Shown here: positions 50,620 through 62,352 of the stretch, piece after piece
Layout: each line of letters starts with the position of its first letter
How positions within the stretch are numbered: position 1 is the stretch's first letter
DNA from: Acanthaster planci
Taxonomy: Eukaryota; Echinodermata; Asteroidea; Valvatida; Acanthasteridae
Direction of reading: 5' to 3'
DNA length: 64,000 bases
Assembly (NCBI RefSeq): GCF_001949145.1
Contig: NW_019091389.1
Location: 534,313 to 598,312 of the forward strand
Notes under the pieces: generated by a model
What the model saw: the letters and a program-made list of their open reading frames with translations, nothing else
Told to the model about the DNA's origin: nothing
Database searches by the model: none
Program-made: the position numbers and the translations under genes

Positions 50620-50865
50620 ATCAAATTGGTCGTCAAGATATTGATCTATGTAAATCACCAGCAAACAATGACTCACTACTGTCTATTCCGGTATCGCCTG
50701 GGCCTGCCAATTTTGGTCCATACCAATTTGGGAAGCATTTCACGGGGGAGCGAGCGAAGGGTTGCGCGTTTGGTGATACGCATTTAGTAATTAACACCGA
50801 TAAATTACTAATTAGCTCAGCTAGGGATAAACAGGGCAATGATAGCTTCCCCCTAATGTGTATGC
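50620..50865. promoter_or_regulatory. Candidate cis-regulatory island with a TAATT palindrome
   Basis: A CpG-rich part (50685-50780, including GGAGCGAGCG and TTGCGCG) is followed by TTAGTAATT (50784-50792) and its exact inverted copy AATTACTAA (50803-50811), 10 bp apart. The pair could bind a homeodomain dimer. No reading frame explains the block. Confidence 0.35.
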
Positions 50866-51479
50866 ACTAGATGAGATGGACACACAGCTGGGCAGTGTGT
50901 GCTGTGGGGATTATTGCATTAAGGCTGACACACAAGGGAGGGACAGTGCTGTCAAAATAAAGAGCTTGGAACGGTTTTGCCATGGGCCAAAAATTGCAAC
51001 TGTACTTTGTTTGGCCAAAGGGTCAAAGAGCTTTTTGGATTTAAAACCAGAGGCTAATGTCAAAAATAAAGCATGTGAGTGGATTATTGCAGGCTTAGTT
51101 ATTACCCCTTTTCAGGACAACTGCATCAATACTTCTCACATTATATTGGGCAGATGCAAGGCAACTTCTCTCTGTGACCACAAAACTCTGTTCTCACATA
51201 CACTGAATCAATGGTACATGTACATCTAGTAACATTACACAAACAAGTACATGTAACTTTAAGTTGAACAATGCTGTAACTTGTGAACAGATACCCGTAA
51301 GCTACAGATTTTCTAGTTTGGGAAGTCTAATTGGTTATGCTATACCGACAACGGGGGAAATTTTGTTCACACTCACTTTGATCCTGACAGTCGACACAGT
51401 TACTTAAATACGAAAGTGATAGATAGACATCGCAGAAGAAAATGTACCAAGAGCAAACATACAGAGGATTAAGGGGGAT

Positions 51480-51790
51480 TTAGGCTGAAAAATGAGACCG
51501 AAGCATCGGGGACAGCAGTTTGGATGGATGAGAGAGTTGAAGATTGAAACTGGAGGCAGAAAGTTAAGGGAGAGGTGCTGAAAGACAATGAGACGGGACA
51601 AGACACATAAAATCAGAGACAGACAGGCATCTCTTTAAAGCTCTTTCACTCAAGACTGCAGTATAAAAGAATAAGAATAAATAAGTAAAAGGGGATCACA
51701 GTGAGACAGAAAGAGGCGTGGGAAGGTTGGGGAAGAGCTCAGGGATGAGAGAGGAAAAGATGATGGCATTGAGAAGGAAGGGATGTACAG
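51480..51790. repeat. Purine-rich, strand-asymmetric stretch
   Basis: The plus strand is mostly A and G over about 300 bp (GAGAG, AGACAG, GGAAGG and similar words) with no fixed period. It may be a decayed simple repeat. Confidence 0.4.
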
Positions 51791-53827
51791 GCTATCTCAG
51801 ATGGAATGTCTGAAGTCCTTTACCATTCCCACAGCTGTCTTGCAAATTCATAACCTTGCCTTTCTTTGACGAGTCCAACCACAAAAGTTACTTAGTGGCT
51901 ATGCAGACCTAGTACCTTAGCAGCATCTGCAGAGCAATCTCCTTTCAAGGACCGGGAACTTTTACAAGCATGAGACTTTGTTAAATGTGAGTAAAAAAAA
52001 AAGGAGGGGGGGGAAGAAGAAAAAGTGCACTGGCCTCGCATCTAAAACTGATTTGATTAGAGATGACAGCTATTTGATGAAAGTCACACAGCAACCAGCC
52101 TAGGCCTGTCAAGGTGCACGTAGGTGTCTGAGTGATGCCCATGTAGAGTAAACATAACCACATCACTCTGGTAATTTACCTGGGATACCACCAAGAGATG
52201 TACGCTACACGACTACGGTTACTTAATGATGTAAGCAATGACACGAGCTGAAACATCTTGTCAAAATGATAAGTTCAACGCAATTAAAACAAAAATGGAT
52301 GCAAAGAAATCAAGAAGTCAAAAGGCAGATGTACATGCAGTTCAAGTGTTCAGGAGCGATAACATGTGAAGCTGGGAATACTAAACGGGATCTACTACAT
52401 GTACATAACAAAGGATTGGTGTTTGTATTAATGTATGAGTTGTAATGAGCAAGTGAGACTGGTGGCTACTGCTGCGAAACCTTGCCTCGCTGAATTTCTA
52501 GTTGAGCGTCACCCGGCAACCTCTAATGGCCTGTGTACTTGCCAACTATGTTTTGCGTGTCGAGTGTACTGGTAAACGTACGGTATACCTGCAGAATGCA
52601 GGATTGGGAGAGGGGGGAAGGGAAAGGTACATGTAGGAGCAAGGATGACCAATTTAATGACAAGATCAAAGGGGTGGGCAGAGGCTACAGATTGTTCCTA
52701 TTGTGTCATTCTTAATGGACGGTCATCTATCTCACATGTCAGGTGCTTCCATCTCCTGAGAGGTGAATGAGATGCCTAGGTTGCAAACAATCTGGTGGAG
52801 AACATACAGTAAATGAAGATTGGACATATTACCTGCATGTATGGGGTACAGTGTACATGTACAAGCTCGACACATGCAACTTTGGTGGGAGTACTAGGAA
52901 TCATCCGGAAATAAATGCATTCAGTCTCACTTGTTACATGGTTCGCTTCCACTAAGAAAGTATAGAAAAAGGATGATGAAACTAAGGCTTCTGTAGCAGT
53001 TTGCATATCGGCTCCATGCATGAGTACCACCACTATGACAGTCTGCCACCATCAGTGTATACAGTGCCATGCTTTGCCACACTTTCATGAGAGACAGTGA
53101 GTTTAACTGCCCAAACATCACTGTCAGACAATAGCAAAGCACCTTATCAAAGTCATGCATGCAGCCCATAAATACCCCCTTGTTTCAGTGCGAGACTGAG
53201 GGCTCATTACAGCAGCTCCACAGAATGTTGCTACAATGTAGTTGCAGGCCCTAGGCGAGGAGGCTATGAGCTTCAATCCTCATTGCTTCAGGCACTTGCA
53301 AACTTCTTGGGTTCATATCATCATATACCGGTATTTGTACACAACTCACACTAATTAATGCCTAATTATGCAAATGGCTACATGCACATGTGGCTTAGGT
53401 TCTGCGGATGATGATAATGGCACACATGAGACCTATATATAACAAGTAGTTTGTGATACAGCACGCTCGATGAGCACACATCCACATTACTCCAGTGTTA
53501 ACCATGGTTGAGCTAGTCATGGTGCATCTGACTGTGAAATTAATGTATGTGATGGACCCATTAATCGTCCATGCAATCAATGACTCAACAAACACTACAA
53601 ACCACGGACTTAATCAAGCTTATTAGGCTGCAAAACTCAGGGGGGGGAAGGGTTTATCCTTTTCATGGTCAAAGAAACAGCATGGTCTGCTGGTATTGAC
53701 ATCTAGCTATTCTGCAAAGTTCTATAACCAGGTAATTGGATGCATTGTAATAGAAATCTTTTCACCTACATGTAAAGCAAGACCTTTCCTAAATCCCCCA
53801 AAATACCTTGGTACTTGTACATTACTT
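51791..53827. other. Non-coding interval, nothing recognised
   Basis: Contains TACATGTA near 52397, 52627 and 52853, and TACCGGTA at 53326-53333. No supported gene. Confidence 0.5.
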
Positions 53828-53965
53828 TTTGTGGTCTGGGTTAGGGTTTCCCTGTCCCAGCCTAATTCCATGAACATTCCCAGAACCCAGAACATTCTTC
53901 TGGGGTCTCCTCTCACCCATAAAACTGTTATTTCTTCCCACTGTCTCCTCTTTACAGGTCTCCTC
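53828..53965 (+). mobile_element. Truncated SINE copy, same family as 55145-55470
   Basis: The stretch 53891-53957 aligns closely with 55281-55348. Both share TTCTTCTGGGG, a pyrimidine-rich TCCTCnCAC segment, AACTGTTA and TGTCTCCTCTnTACAG. The tRNA-like head and the tail are missing or unrecognisable here. Confidence 0.6.
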
Positions 53966-55144
53966 AGGCTTTTGGCTTAAAATACTTTCGGTGCCTTGGA
54001 GGATGGTAATAATAATGGAAGTGGCCAAACTCTTTCATCTGCACCCCAGAACAGAACCCACAAGCACAGGCATGTACAGATAGTTGTTCAAGCATCACAG
54101 CAGGCAAGTGACAAAAAAATTCACATTCCTAGGTCTAAAAAAGAAAAAAAAAACTCCCTCCCAGTTGACATTGCCAGTTCTCAATCAATGGGAACATTTA
54201 ACAGCAATCAATATCCCATCCAGGGTTATACGTGCAGCTAAAGCACAGAGACAGAAAAACTACAAGAGGAGGAAAACAGTGTTGGGGGGAGGGGAACACA
54301 AAGCTGGCGTGTCCGGGACTTGATGAGGAAGGAGGACTTCGAAGTGTGGACTGAGTGAGTGAAAAAAAAAGTGCTTGCCCGGGCTCTGCACTGGTCTTAA
54401 ACCATCTGCAGATAATACTCTCTGCGGAGTGTCGTCCAACGTGATCTGTATTAATCACCATACACAGAAGAGCAGCACTGGGGTGAGAGGGAGGTTGGGG
54501 GGATGATGCTGAGGCAATGGGCCAATGAAGAAGATTGAAGACAGTGTTGGTGATAAAGGTGTCATTTTGATGCCTTTATGATAAACAGTTCACTCCGTTA
54601 TTTTTTTCTTGTTTCAATATTACTTCTTTTTTGTTTCATACTTTATATATGAGTAAATATAAGGTACACGAGAATGTGAAGAGATTGAGGGGAGCCAATA
54701 AACATAAAGAAATTCACCGATTTCATCAGGTACCACGGCCACAGTTGTCATACTTAAGACAAATATATTCTCGACATGTCTCTTTTTCACCACTGGAACT
54801 CGTAAGCAATGTTTTGGACGGCAACACATTATGGCAATGCATGAGTAGCACGACAGTAGAATTGTTGTGATGAGTGGCATGCAATCCTTGCATACTGACA
54901 GCACGTGCTTGCAGTCCAAATTCAATTGAAACTCATTGGACTGCACATCCAATCTATGTGTGCCTTCACTTTCTAACTGCTGCAGTCCTGGCAGCTGATA
55001 CTGAAGTGTACCTTGTTGGTCAACACTATGTACTATCTGTATAGGCCAAGTGTATGACATATTCAGAAGCATGATGAAAGTAATAGATATATTGCTGAGG
55101 TTGAAGTCATTGCTATCAACATCAGCCAGCTGTGGTAATCAGAG

Positions 55145-55470
55145 GGTCTGTCCACACATCAAGGGGAGTTGGGTTGGTGAAGAAGTTCTTTCCTTGCCTG
55201 TCACCTCAGCGACCTGGGTTCGATTCCTGGCTTGGTCCACATGTGGATTGGGTTTTCAGTCCCCTACCTGATTACACAGGAAATTTCTTCTGGGGTTTTC
55301 CTCCCACCTCTAGAACTGTTACTGCTTCTCATTGTCTCCTCTCTACAGATGCACATGTAGGTGGATGCGGGTCATTTGGCGGCTGCCTGAGGTGCCCCTT
55401 TATGCCATCGGCTCAACCATGTTTAATGTCTTCATTGTACAGTGCATTTGAACATAAATAAATGAACTAT
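55145..55470 (+). mobile_element. tRNA-derived SINE, near full length
   Basis: A tRNA-like head carries a good box B, GGTTCGATTCC (55217-55227), and a weaker box A-like segment near 55169. A central body with TCTGGGGTTTTCCTCCCAC follows, a type of segment common to several invertebrate SINE families. A unique 3' part ends in ATAAATAAATGAA. No coding capacity. The related copy at 53828-53965 confirms it is a repeat family. Its name is unknown to me. Confidence 0.7.
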
Positions 55471-55650
55471 TAATTATAAGGCAGCCCAATGGTGGTTCCA
55501 CCTCCTTCAGACTCAAACGTTGAACAGCTAAAAGACTTTCTTTTTTCCCGAAAGCCTGTGGACAACACCTAGTAGCCTATTTAAATAAATGTCGGTGAAG
55601 GGCAAAACCCCAATATAAAAACCTCCAAAAATGTATCTCGGTTTAAAAAG

Positions 55651-55852
55651 CAGTGTTGTATTCAAGTCCCTGCAAGTCCCTGTAAGTCCATCACAAGTCA
55701 TTCAGTCTTAAGCCAATTCACAAGCTATTCAAATGAGCTGTGACAAAAGCATTCTTTTGTCATCGTTCACCCTGTTACTTATGACTAGCCTTGAGCAGGG
55801 ACTTGTGACTGGAATTGTGAAGGGACTTGTGATGAACTCGAATACAACTCTG
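55651..55852. mobile_element. hAT-type MITE, 202 bp, 8-bp target duplication
   Basis: TTAAAAAG occurs immediately on both sides (55643-55650 and 55853-55860), a perfect 8-bp duplication. The termini are inverted repeats, 15 of 17 bases identical, beginning CAGTGTTGTATTC on the left and CAGAGTTGTATTC in reverse complement on the right. The subterminal regions repeat AAGTCCCTG/CAGGGACTT and CACAAGTC. The CAG termini and 8-bp duplication fit the hAT superfamily. It has no coding capacity, so mobility would depend on a transposase elsewhere. Confidence 0.88.
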
Positions 55853-55860
55853 TTAAAAAG

Positions 55861-57960
55861 TTGAGACAAAGGTGCATGTAAATGTCAGCAGAAACACCAT
55901 ATGACAAGTTTGACAAATGACAAGCAAGACTGGATTTGACTGACTGTATGAAACATTGAGGTTGCTGTGAGGATGCTCTGGCTCTTTTCAGAGTTTCCCG
56001 CAAAATCAAAGCAAGCTACCCACCCCCCAAATTTGAACAGTTCATGACATTCCCAACTAATTAACCCATGAATTATGGAATATGCATTAACTGCAATGGG
56101 GGACCAACTGTTCCTTAATTCTCAAGTTACACCACTCTGAGCTGTCATCATAAACACACTTTAAAACAAAACACTCTCATCAGAAGTCAAGAAAGAAAAT
56201 TAAGAAAAAAATGGGGAAAAAATCTGGATTCCATCTCCTGAGCTGATCCAGATCCCACTGACACCTTAACGCTTCATGAACCACAGCATGTTGATACCGA
56301 GATGTGTTCTCAAGAAACACAAATGGACTGAAATCATTAAATATTGACAGCACAATACCGGGCCCTGTGGCGGCTGGGGATTGTTGTTCTGGCTCAGTGG
56401 TGCTCAACAATGCACTGCCGGGAATACGTACTGGATCACTGTCCAGGAACATGAACCATTATGTTCCTTAAAGCCAAGGATAGGCAATCAGACAGGAACT
56501 TTTGTTCAGAGGGCAATGGGTTACACATACACATGTAGTATACATGAACATGTATGTATGTATTATTCCTCCCCTTCCATTATATTCATACTCTGCTATG
56601 TAAATAATCAGTACAGGGGTTAAATAAATTTATGTCTGCTGTGAACCTGGTCTTCAATTACCATGTGTTGTTGTCATATCAATTTTAATTTACGGGCTGA
56701 ATTTCAATAGGAGTGCCCTGTGCACATTTGAACAAGAAAAAAGGGATCTGAAAAGTCAGTGTGAATGAGGAGGCAATAAAAAATGTCACACTTGGGAAAA
56801 AGCTTGACTACAAACAAATATTAGGCATATTAATTGTAATTAGAAGGAAATGAAAACCTGATTGATAAATGGCATGTGTGTTTATAATTTGTGTTCGTGT
56901 TGAGATTGAGCCTGTTCTTTTTGCACATTATTGGGGCAATTATAAGTTAATGATATGAAACTGTAATTGAAGGGAATTACCCCTGACCTGTCTATGCTCC
57001 AAAGAAGAAAATAAAACAATTATGAATACTGAAATCAGATGCAGTGATCAAAATAAAATTGCACAGAATGTGTGTTGTTCGAAGGAGTCCTTGGCCGAAC
57101 AAGTAAGGCGGCTATAAAATCAACACCTCCACAACTGCCCCATTTGAACAATATATCCATAGTCCACATGTAAATGGATTCATTAGGGTCTGTCCTTGCC
57201 TTGGTAATTCAGTCCTCCAAACTGATAAATCTAAGGATATCATTTCCAGTGTGCGAACCTGCTGTTTCAAATGCCACAAAAACCCCAGTCACAAGTGGCC
57301 TGGAAACGGACTTCTTTTATGACCAAATGACTAAATACCGCACACTTTTTGTCTGTGTGATGAGGTTTATTCCATGCTTTGTGTGGTCAAATTTCACTAG
57401 TGCAAGTATTACAGAGTCATCAAAAACTTTAAATGTGCATGTACTTTTTGCAATAGGCAGAATGTCAGCCATCTCATGAATCTTCTTCAAGTTCATCTTC
57501 AGAAGCTCTGAGCTTTCTCTATGCTCTCAGACAGCGAGAGATAATAGCTTCCACTGATCATCCATAACACGGACAAAAATACCCCCTTTGGAGACATCGG
57601 CAGCGTCATCAAGCCCATTCACTGTTGGTGAATCACATAAACAGGATGTTCGGCACCAAAGCAAATGACTCTTTTGCAACAAACGAGTCTGAAATCTGCC
57701 TAACGAGACTCAAGTCTCCTTCTAAGTGTGCTCCATGGTGTAACCGCACAAAATGAGCACAAGCCCTACGCACAGTGCAGAGACTTCAAACCAAACAATG
57801 GCAGGAGAGATCGTATCCACTTGGAAAACAAGGTGGCTCAATTTCAGATGTTCCCCGCAGTAACTTGAGAAGACTTTCTCATTATCGTTTCTGTCCCCCT
57901 CCTCGCTTGCCGTTTCTTTTGTCTTTGTTCTTTATCTCTCTCCCTAATTTTTTTTTTTTT
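55861..57960. other. Non-coding interval, nothing recognised
   Basis: AT-rich, ending in a 14-T run (57948-57961). No gene or repeat was supported. Confidence 0.5.
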
Positions 57961-57970
57961 TCTGTTGAAG

Positions 57971-58103
57971 TGCCTGTCTTGTTCAAATACGTGATTCACA
58001 CATACTGGACAGATCATCACGGCATGGTGGCCCCTGTGTCTCTGCAAATTGCCAGGAGAAGGTCTGGGGGCCATGCCAGACGCTGCTCCCAGTTTCACCC
58101 ATG
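57971..58103 (+). other. Weak exon candidate after a strong polypyrimidine acceptor
   Basis: A long T tract and CTGTTGAAG (to 57970) form a good acceptor. Two frames stay open beyond it: one to TGA at 58102-58104, and another for about 64 codons rich in Cys (for example GGPCVSANCQEKVWGPC). No donor or domain is convincing, and the two competing frames argue against either. Confidence 0.15.
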
Positions 58104-59259
58104 AACGTTCAGACGTGGGACTGCGCCCGAAACCAATACTCTTTACACAGCGATGTACATTGAATTGAGGGCCTAAGAAGCACGGATGCTTTGTGCCTAT
58201 GTCAATATTGCTGCTAGTCTAGGATACTGGGGCACGGAGCTAGAGCAGAGCTGTCGATATTACTATCCTCTGCATGGCTAGATTTGAGAAACTATCCAAA
58301 GTCAATCTGTGATGCTGCACGGCTACATGTGGCAGGGTTGCAGAGATAATAATTTCAAAAGTGGTTGTTCGGTTGCCAACAATATGATAAACATCCTTTG
58401 AAACTTTAAATCTCTGTGAATCAAAGATCTTGAACAGCTCGTGAATGGAGAAACCGGAAATTCAAAGCAAAGGAAAGAAATGTAAGAAAGTGAAAACAAC
58501 AAATATGTAAATGCCATGACACCAGAACATTGTTTAAAAAACATCATGCAAACACTAGAAACCAACCATGGTGAAATGATGCTTCAGAAACATGTCAACT
58601 AAAAGCAGTTACATTTCCAACACGTACATGCTGGTATGTATAGCAGATTGGGTGGTTTTCTGTGTTACAAGAATGGCTTGTTATGCTCCAATAATTCGCA
58701 TACAACAGAAGTGCTAACACTGAAGTGTAAACAATAAAGCTACCACTGAAAAACCTTTACAGGTAATTCACTTTCATACACATGTATACTGAATGGAAAC
58801 TAAATTTTTTATAAAGGATTAGCAATAAAGATGGCACAGCTTAAAGCAGGTAATGAAGTATAACAGGTGGAAAATATTCAATTCTAAAGAACTGTTTGGA
58901 TATAAAATTCTGCATTTGACCTTGCAAGCTTCTTGGCTATCTTCCGATCTCTTCCTTTCAGCTTATAGATGTCACTGGGGAGAAAAATAGTTGCAATTAT
59001 TTGACGCAAGGCTACGGGTGACTGACAGTGCATGTGTGTGAATGGGTGTCCCACTGTGCCTTATCACAAACTTGCAGCCTTCACCAAAATTTCATTATCA
59101 GTCAAAGAATATTACCCCCAAAATGATTGAGCACAACATTTTGGGGTTATTACACCCTGAAGCTACCAGACCCTGCAGTAATCTAAAAAAAAAAGAAACA
59201 AAAGAAAAAGAAATTGTCTGAGTCATGACTTCAGCAAGATTTTTGGCCTTGTGTTTTAC
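58104..59259. other. Non-coding interval, nothing recognised
   Basis: AT-rich DNA without a supported gene, RNA or element. Confidence 0.5.
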
Positions 59260-60200
59260 CCCAAAAAATTCGGTATGAGCGCATCGTTCATTATCTTACT
59301 ATCTCCGGGGAGTATGCTATATTTAATTATCCTTTCTTTCTGCTACCAAGTCTTCAACACTGAGACCCCGGGAAGATCTTATCTCTAGGTTTATTAGATA
59401 AAACCAAGCAAAAGCAGATGTTCTTATTAGGAAAATTTTAAATGGAGATTATGACGCGTGTGCAAGCAGCACGTGTCATAACAAAGGGGTTCCTCTTTGT
59501 GAGGAATTCCAAACTATACAAAGCTCCCCGGCTTATGTGTTGATCCATTTGTACATAACTGAGAGATTCCGATAAAATGCACAAGTCAAAAAGATCAAAA
59601 ACATTTCTTACTCCATACTGTCTGTCTCTGAAAGGTTAACTATTTCCCCTACAGTATCCAAGAGTGCAATTGAATATATTCTGGATAGTTCACACAAGTT
59701 ATATCCAATAAGCTGTCAAGGGATTGGCATCTGACGTCGGCAGACTACACAAGGGAAGAAGAAGATATAAAGACCCAACCATGAGCTGTGATCCCCTGGC
59801 CCATGGGTTCTAGAGGTTATTTTACAGTAGTCATGACGTCAAATCGCCTAAATTACTGGCAGGTGGCACTATGCAACTCACCTCAGAGGGTGAATGCAAG
59901 GGCCTGTTGTAAGCCACAGGGCTGAGAGTGTAAATTACACTTACTCTTAAGGGAGCAAATGTTAATGATTATAAAAGCAACCATGCAAATTTATTATTTA
60001 AGAGCCTGCAGAATTTAGAGCCTCCAGAGGGAAAGTCAAATGCCTCAGTGACTGGTGGCACAAAAAAGTCATTTGTGATTTGGTAATAGCATCCTGAAAG
60101 AGTGTGAATAATTCATGGTTACTATTTCGGCTGATTTGCTGGTGGTAATATGCAGATGAGGCACAATAATGCAGCCTTTTTGAACAGGAGGGGCACATCC
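59260..60200. promoter_or_regulatory. Candidate regulatory blocks
   Basis: Two blocks (59260-59560 and 59930-60200) show mixed composition with ordered motifs. They include TTTAATTAT near 59321, AGATCTTATCT near 59375, a hairpin pairing ATGACGCGTG with CACGTGTCAT near 59450-59478, and a perfect POU octamer ATGCAAAT (59983-59990). No coding frame explains them. Confidence 0.25.
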
Positions 60201-60752
60201 ATTTATTCATAGCACCCCATCATGTATTGGCCAAATGTGGGCAATATTCAAATCTTGCCCGTGGTCACTGGCCTCTTGGGATGGAACCATTAGACAGGAA
60301 ACTGCAATTATTTAATCAGTGAGTGATGTAGTAAGGAAAAACTCACACCACACGCGTGACATACATGCACTTGAGTGGGGACCAGTTATTCTCCACGCTT
60401 CAGGGCACACCTCTATAAGGTGGTTGAAAGCATTACAGGATTTTGAGCCATGGCAAAAAGCTATGGCAGAGAGCGCAAACTCAGTTTATCCCTGTGAGTT
60501 TGCATTCAAGGGGACACGATGACAGGATCTCCTGGAACCAATCCTACCATTGTACCTTCCCCGATACTATCTGAGAGCAAAAAAAAAAGCAGCCTAATAA
60601 ATAATTCATTACTAAAGCAGAGCAGACAACCTGTAACCTGCACCTCAGACTTGTGACTTCATCAAGTAAAAAACATCATCTGAAGGTTTCTGACATGCAC
60701 AGCTAATCTGATCCAAAATGGTATCCCTCTCATGAAAGATGATGAGTTAAAG

Positions 60753-60904
60753 GGCAAGTTTGTTTCACACGGATCTGGATCTCGATAACTGATCCCATTG
60801 CTGGTTTGCTCCATCCATTAGGTGGGTTTTGGTGTCAGTGAACCAATCACGGATCACTGATTGCGATCCGGATCGCGATTCGGATTTGCATGAAACAAAC
60901 TGGC
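60753..60904. mobile_element. Inverted-repeat element (probable MITE)
   Basis: GGCAAGTTTGTTTCA at 60753 pairs with TGAAACAAACTGGCC-type sequence ending at 60904, 14 of 15 identical. The inner CGGATCTGGATCTCG and CGATCCGGATCGCGAT segments also pair, as do ACTGATCC and GGATCACTG. A perfect 14-bp palindrome GCGATCCGGATCGC lies at 60863-60876. The target duplication is not clear. Confidence 0.6.
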
Positions 60905-61276
60905 CAAAAGGTCACTGCACAGACAGTGAAGAAAAGTAGGAAAGATGATTACACTGACTTGCCGGCGCTTGACCAAGCTCAAGTGTATACTGTATGCACA
61001 GAGACTGCAAATATGTTTTAGTGCTGGAAGGTAAGTGTTCATGTGTACCAAGCTGAAAGGTGCAAGCAAAATAAAGTTGTTTATACCTAGGAATAGGATG
61101 CAGTATAGAGGAAGGGGGAATCCATTATTGTCCCCATCCCTCACCAAACCTTCTTTGGTTAAGGACCACAGGACCTTTAATATCAGACTTTAACAAATAC
61201 ATGTATATCCCATGTGCATTATATAGTGGATACTGCTATTTCACTGGCTTGAGATTATCATGCGATTAAAACATGA

Positions 61277-61931
61277 ATATCGTCACAGCTTTCACGAAGA
61301 GACAATTTTCTCATTGGATTGCAAAACATAGGTTTTTGAGAAAATCACATTTTGAAGTTGTTCTCTTTTTCAAACGCTTAATTTCGTACACTTTAGCATT
61401 CCTTTAAATTCACCAATCCTACTCCATGAAAGAGGGGATGTTACATGACACAAAACTACAAAACTAGTATTTGTAGAGGTTAAAGTTTTGTAAACAAACA
61501 AGATTGTCTGTTCGTGAATTCCTAAAATTTGTGCTTAAAATTGTCTCTTCATGAAAACTGAACACACAGTACAGCTCTCGCTATAGCGCGTGTGCCAGGT
61601 GCAACATTGTTACATTTGTATACATTGGCTGGAGTCAAATTGTCTCTTCGTGAAAACTGCAAAACCAGTTTTGCCCATGGTTTTGATCTTTTTGCCAACG
61701 TTATGTCTATGGAAGACAAAATTGTCTCTTTGTGAAAACTAAGAAAGCAGTTTAGTTGAATATTACCTCACAGAGATAAATGTGATTGGGGTGATTTCAG
61801 TAGATTTGGTAAAAAATGATTACATTAAGTTGTAGGCATTGCATAGCCTAGTTGATTTTGCCAAAAAACAGAAACTTGAAAAAATCATGATTTGGGGTTG
61901 AATTGTTTCTTTGTGAAAACTGTGACGATAT
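61277..61931. mobile_element. 655-bp element with 31-bp TIRs and repeated subterminal motif
   Basis: The ends 61277-61307 and 61901-61931 are inverted repeats, 28 of 31 identical, starting ATATCGTCACAG. The motif ATTGTCTCTTCGTGAAAACT, part of the TIR, recurs internally in direct orientation at about 61540, 61639 and 61721, with a partial copy near 61503. No transposase frame is present. Regular internal copies of the terminal motif may be transposase-binding sites or the result of internal duplication. Confidence 0.75.
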
Positions 61932-62352
61932 GTTTGAACCTACGGTACAACACTTTAATACTGCCAATTCTGCATTATTTGGGACACGAAGAGGAAGCAT
62001 GTACACACACACAACATGTACATGTACACTGTATGTAAACATGGCGTACCACATGTGTGCAAAGTGTTGAGGCAGCCTAGGGTGTGCACACCCTGCAAAA
62101 GAGTTTAAAGTACCTCTCTATTTCATTACCAACAGAAAGCTCACTAACCAAAGCTTACATTACCGTATTTGAATTTACAAGTTTCTATAAGAACGTTGGC
62201 ATAACTTAAACAGAGGAATTGTTGACTGCTTTAACTGGGACGTCCATCTGTAGTTGAACTTTTTACTTACTCGAGGATGCACGGCACGCTCAATGTTGCC
62301 TTGGGTGCCACACAAGCACATCACGACTGCATGACCCAAGTAACATCAGTCA

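Noticed and set aside
54620-55072. 150-codon minus-strand frame
   Set aside because: No recognisable domain, ends in low-complexity Lys codons, and has no acceptor or donor at either end.
57844-58098. Minus-strand frame with CPVC...H as a zinc finger
   Set aside because: Cys/His spacing does not complete a known finger and the rest is Lys/Arg codons from a T-rich tract.
61277-61931. Repeated 20-bp words considered as a CRISPR-like array
   Set aside because: Spacing is irregular, one copy is inverted, the copies are tied to terminal inverted repeats and the host is an animal genome.
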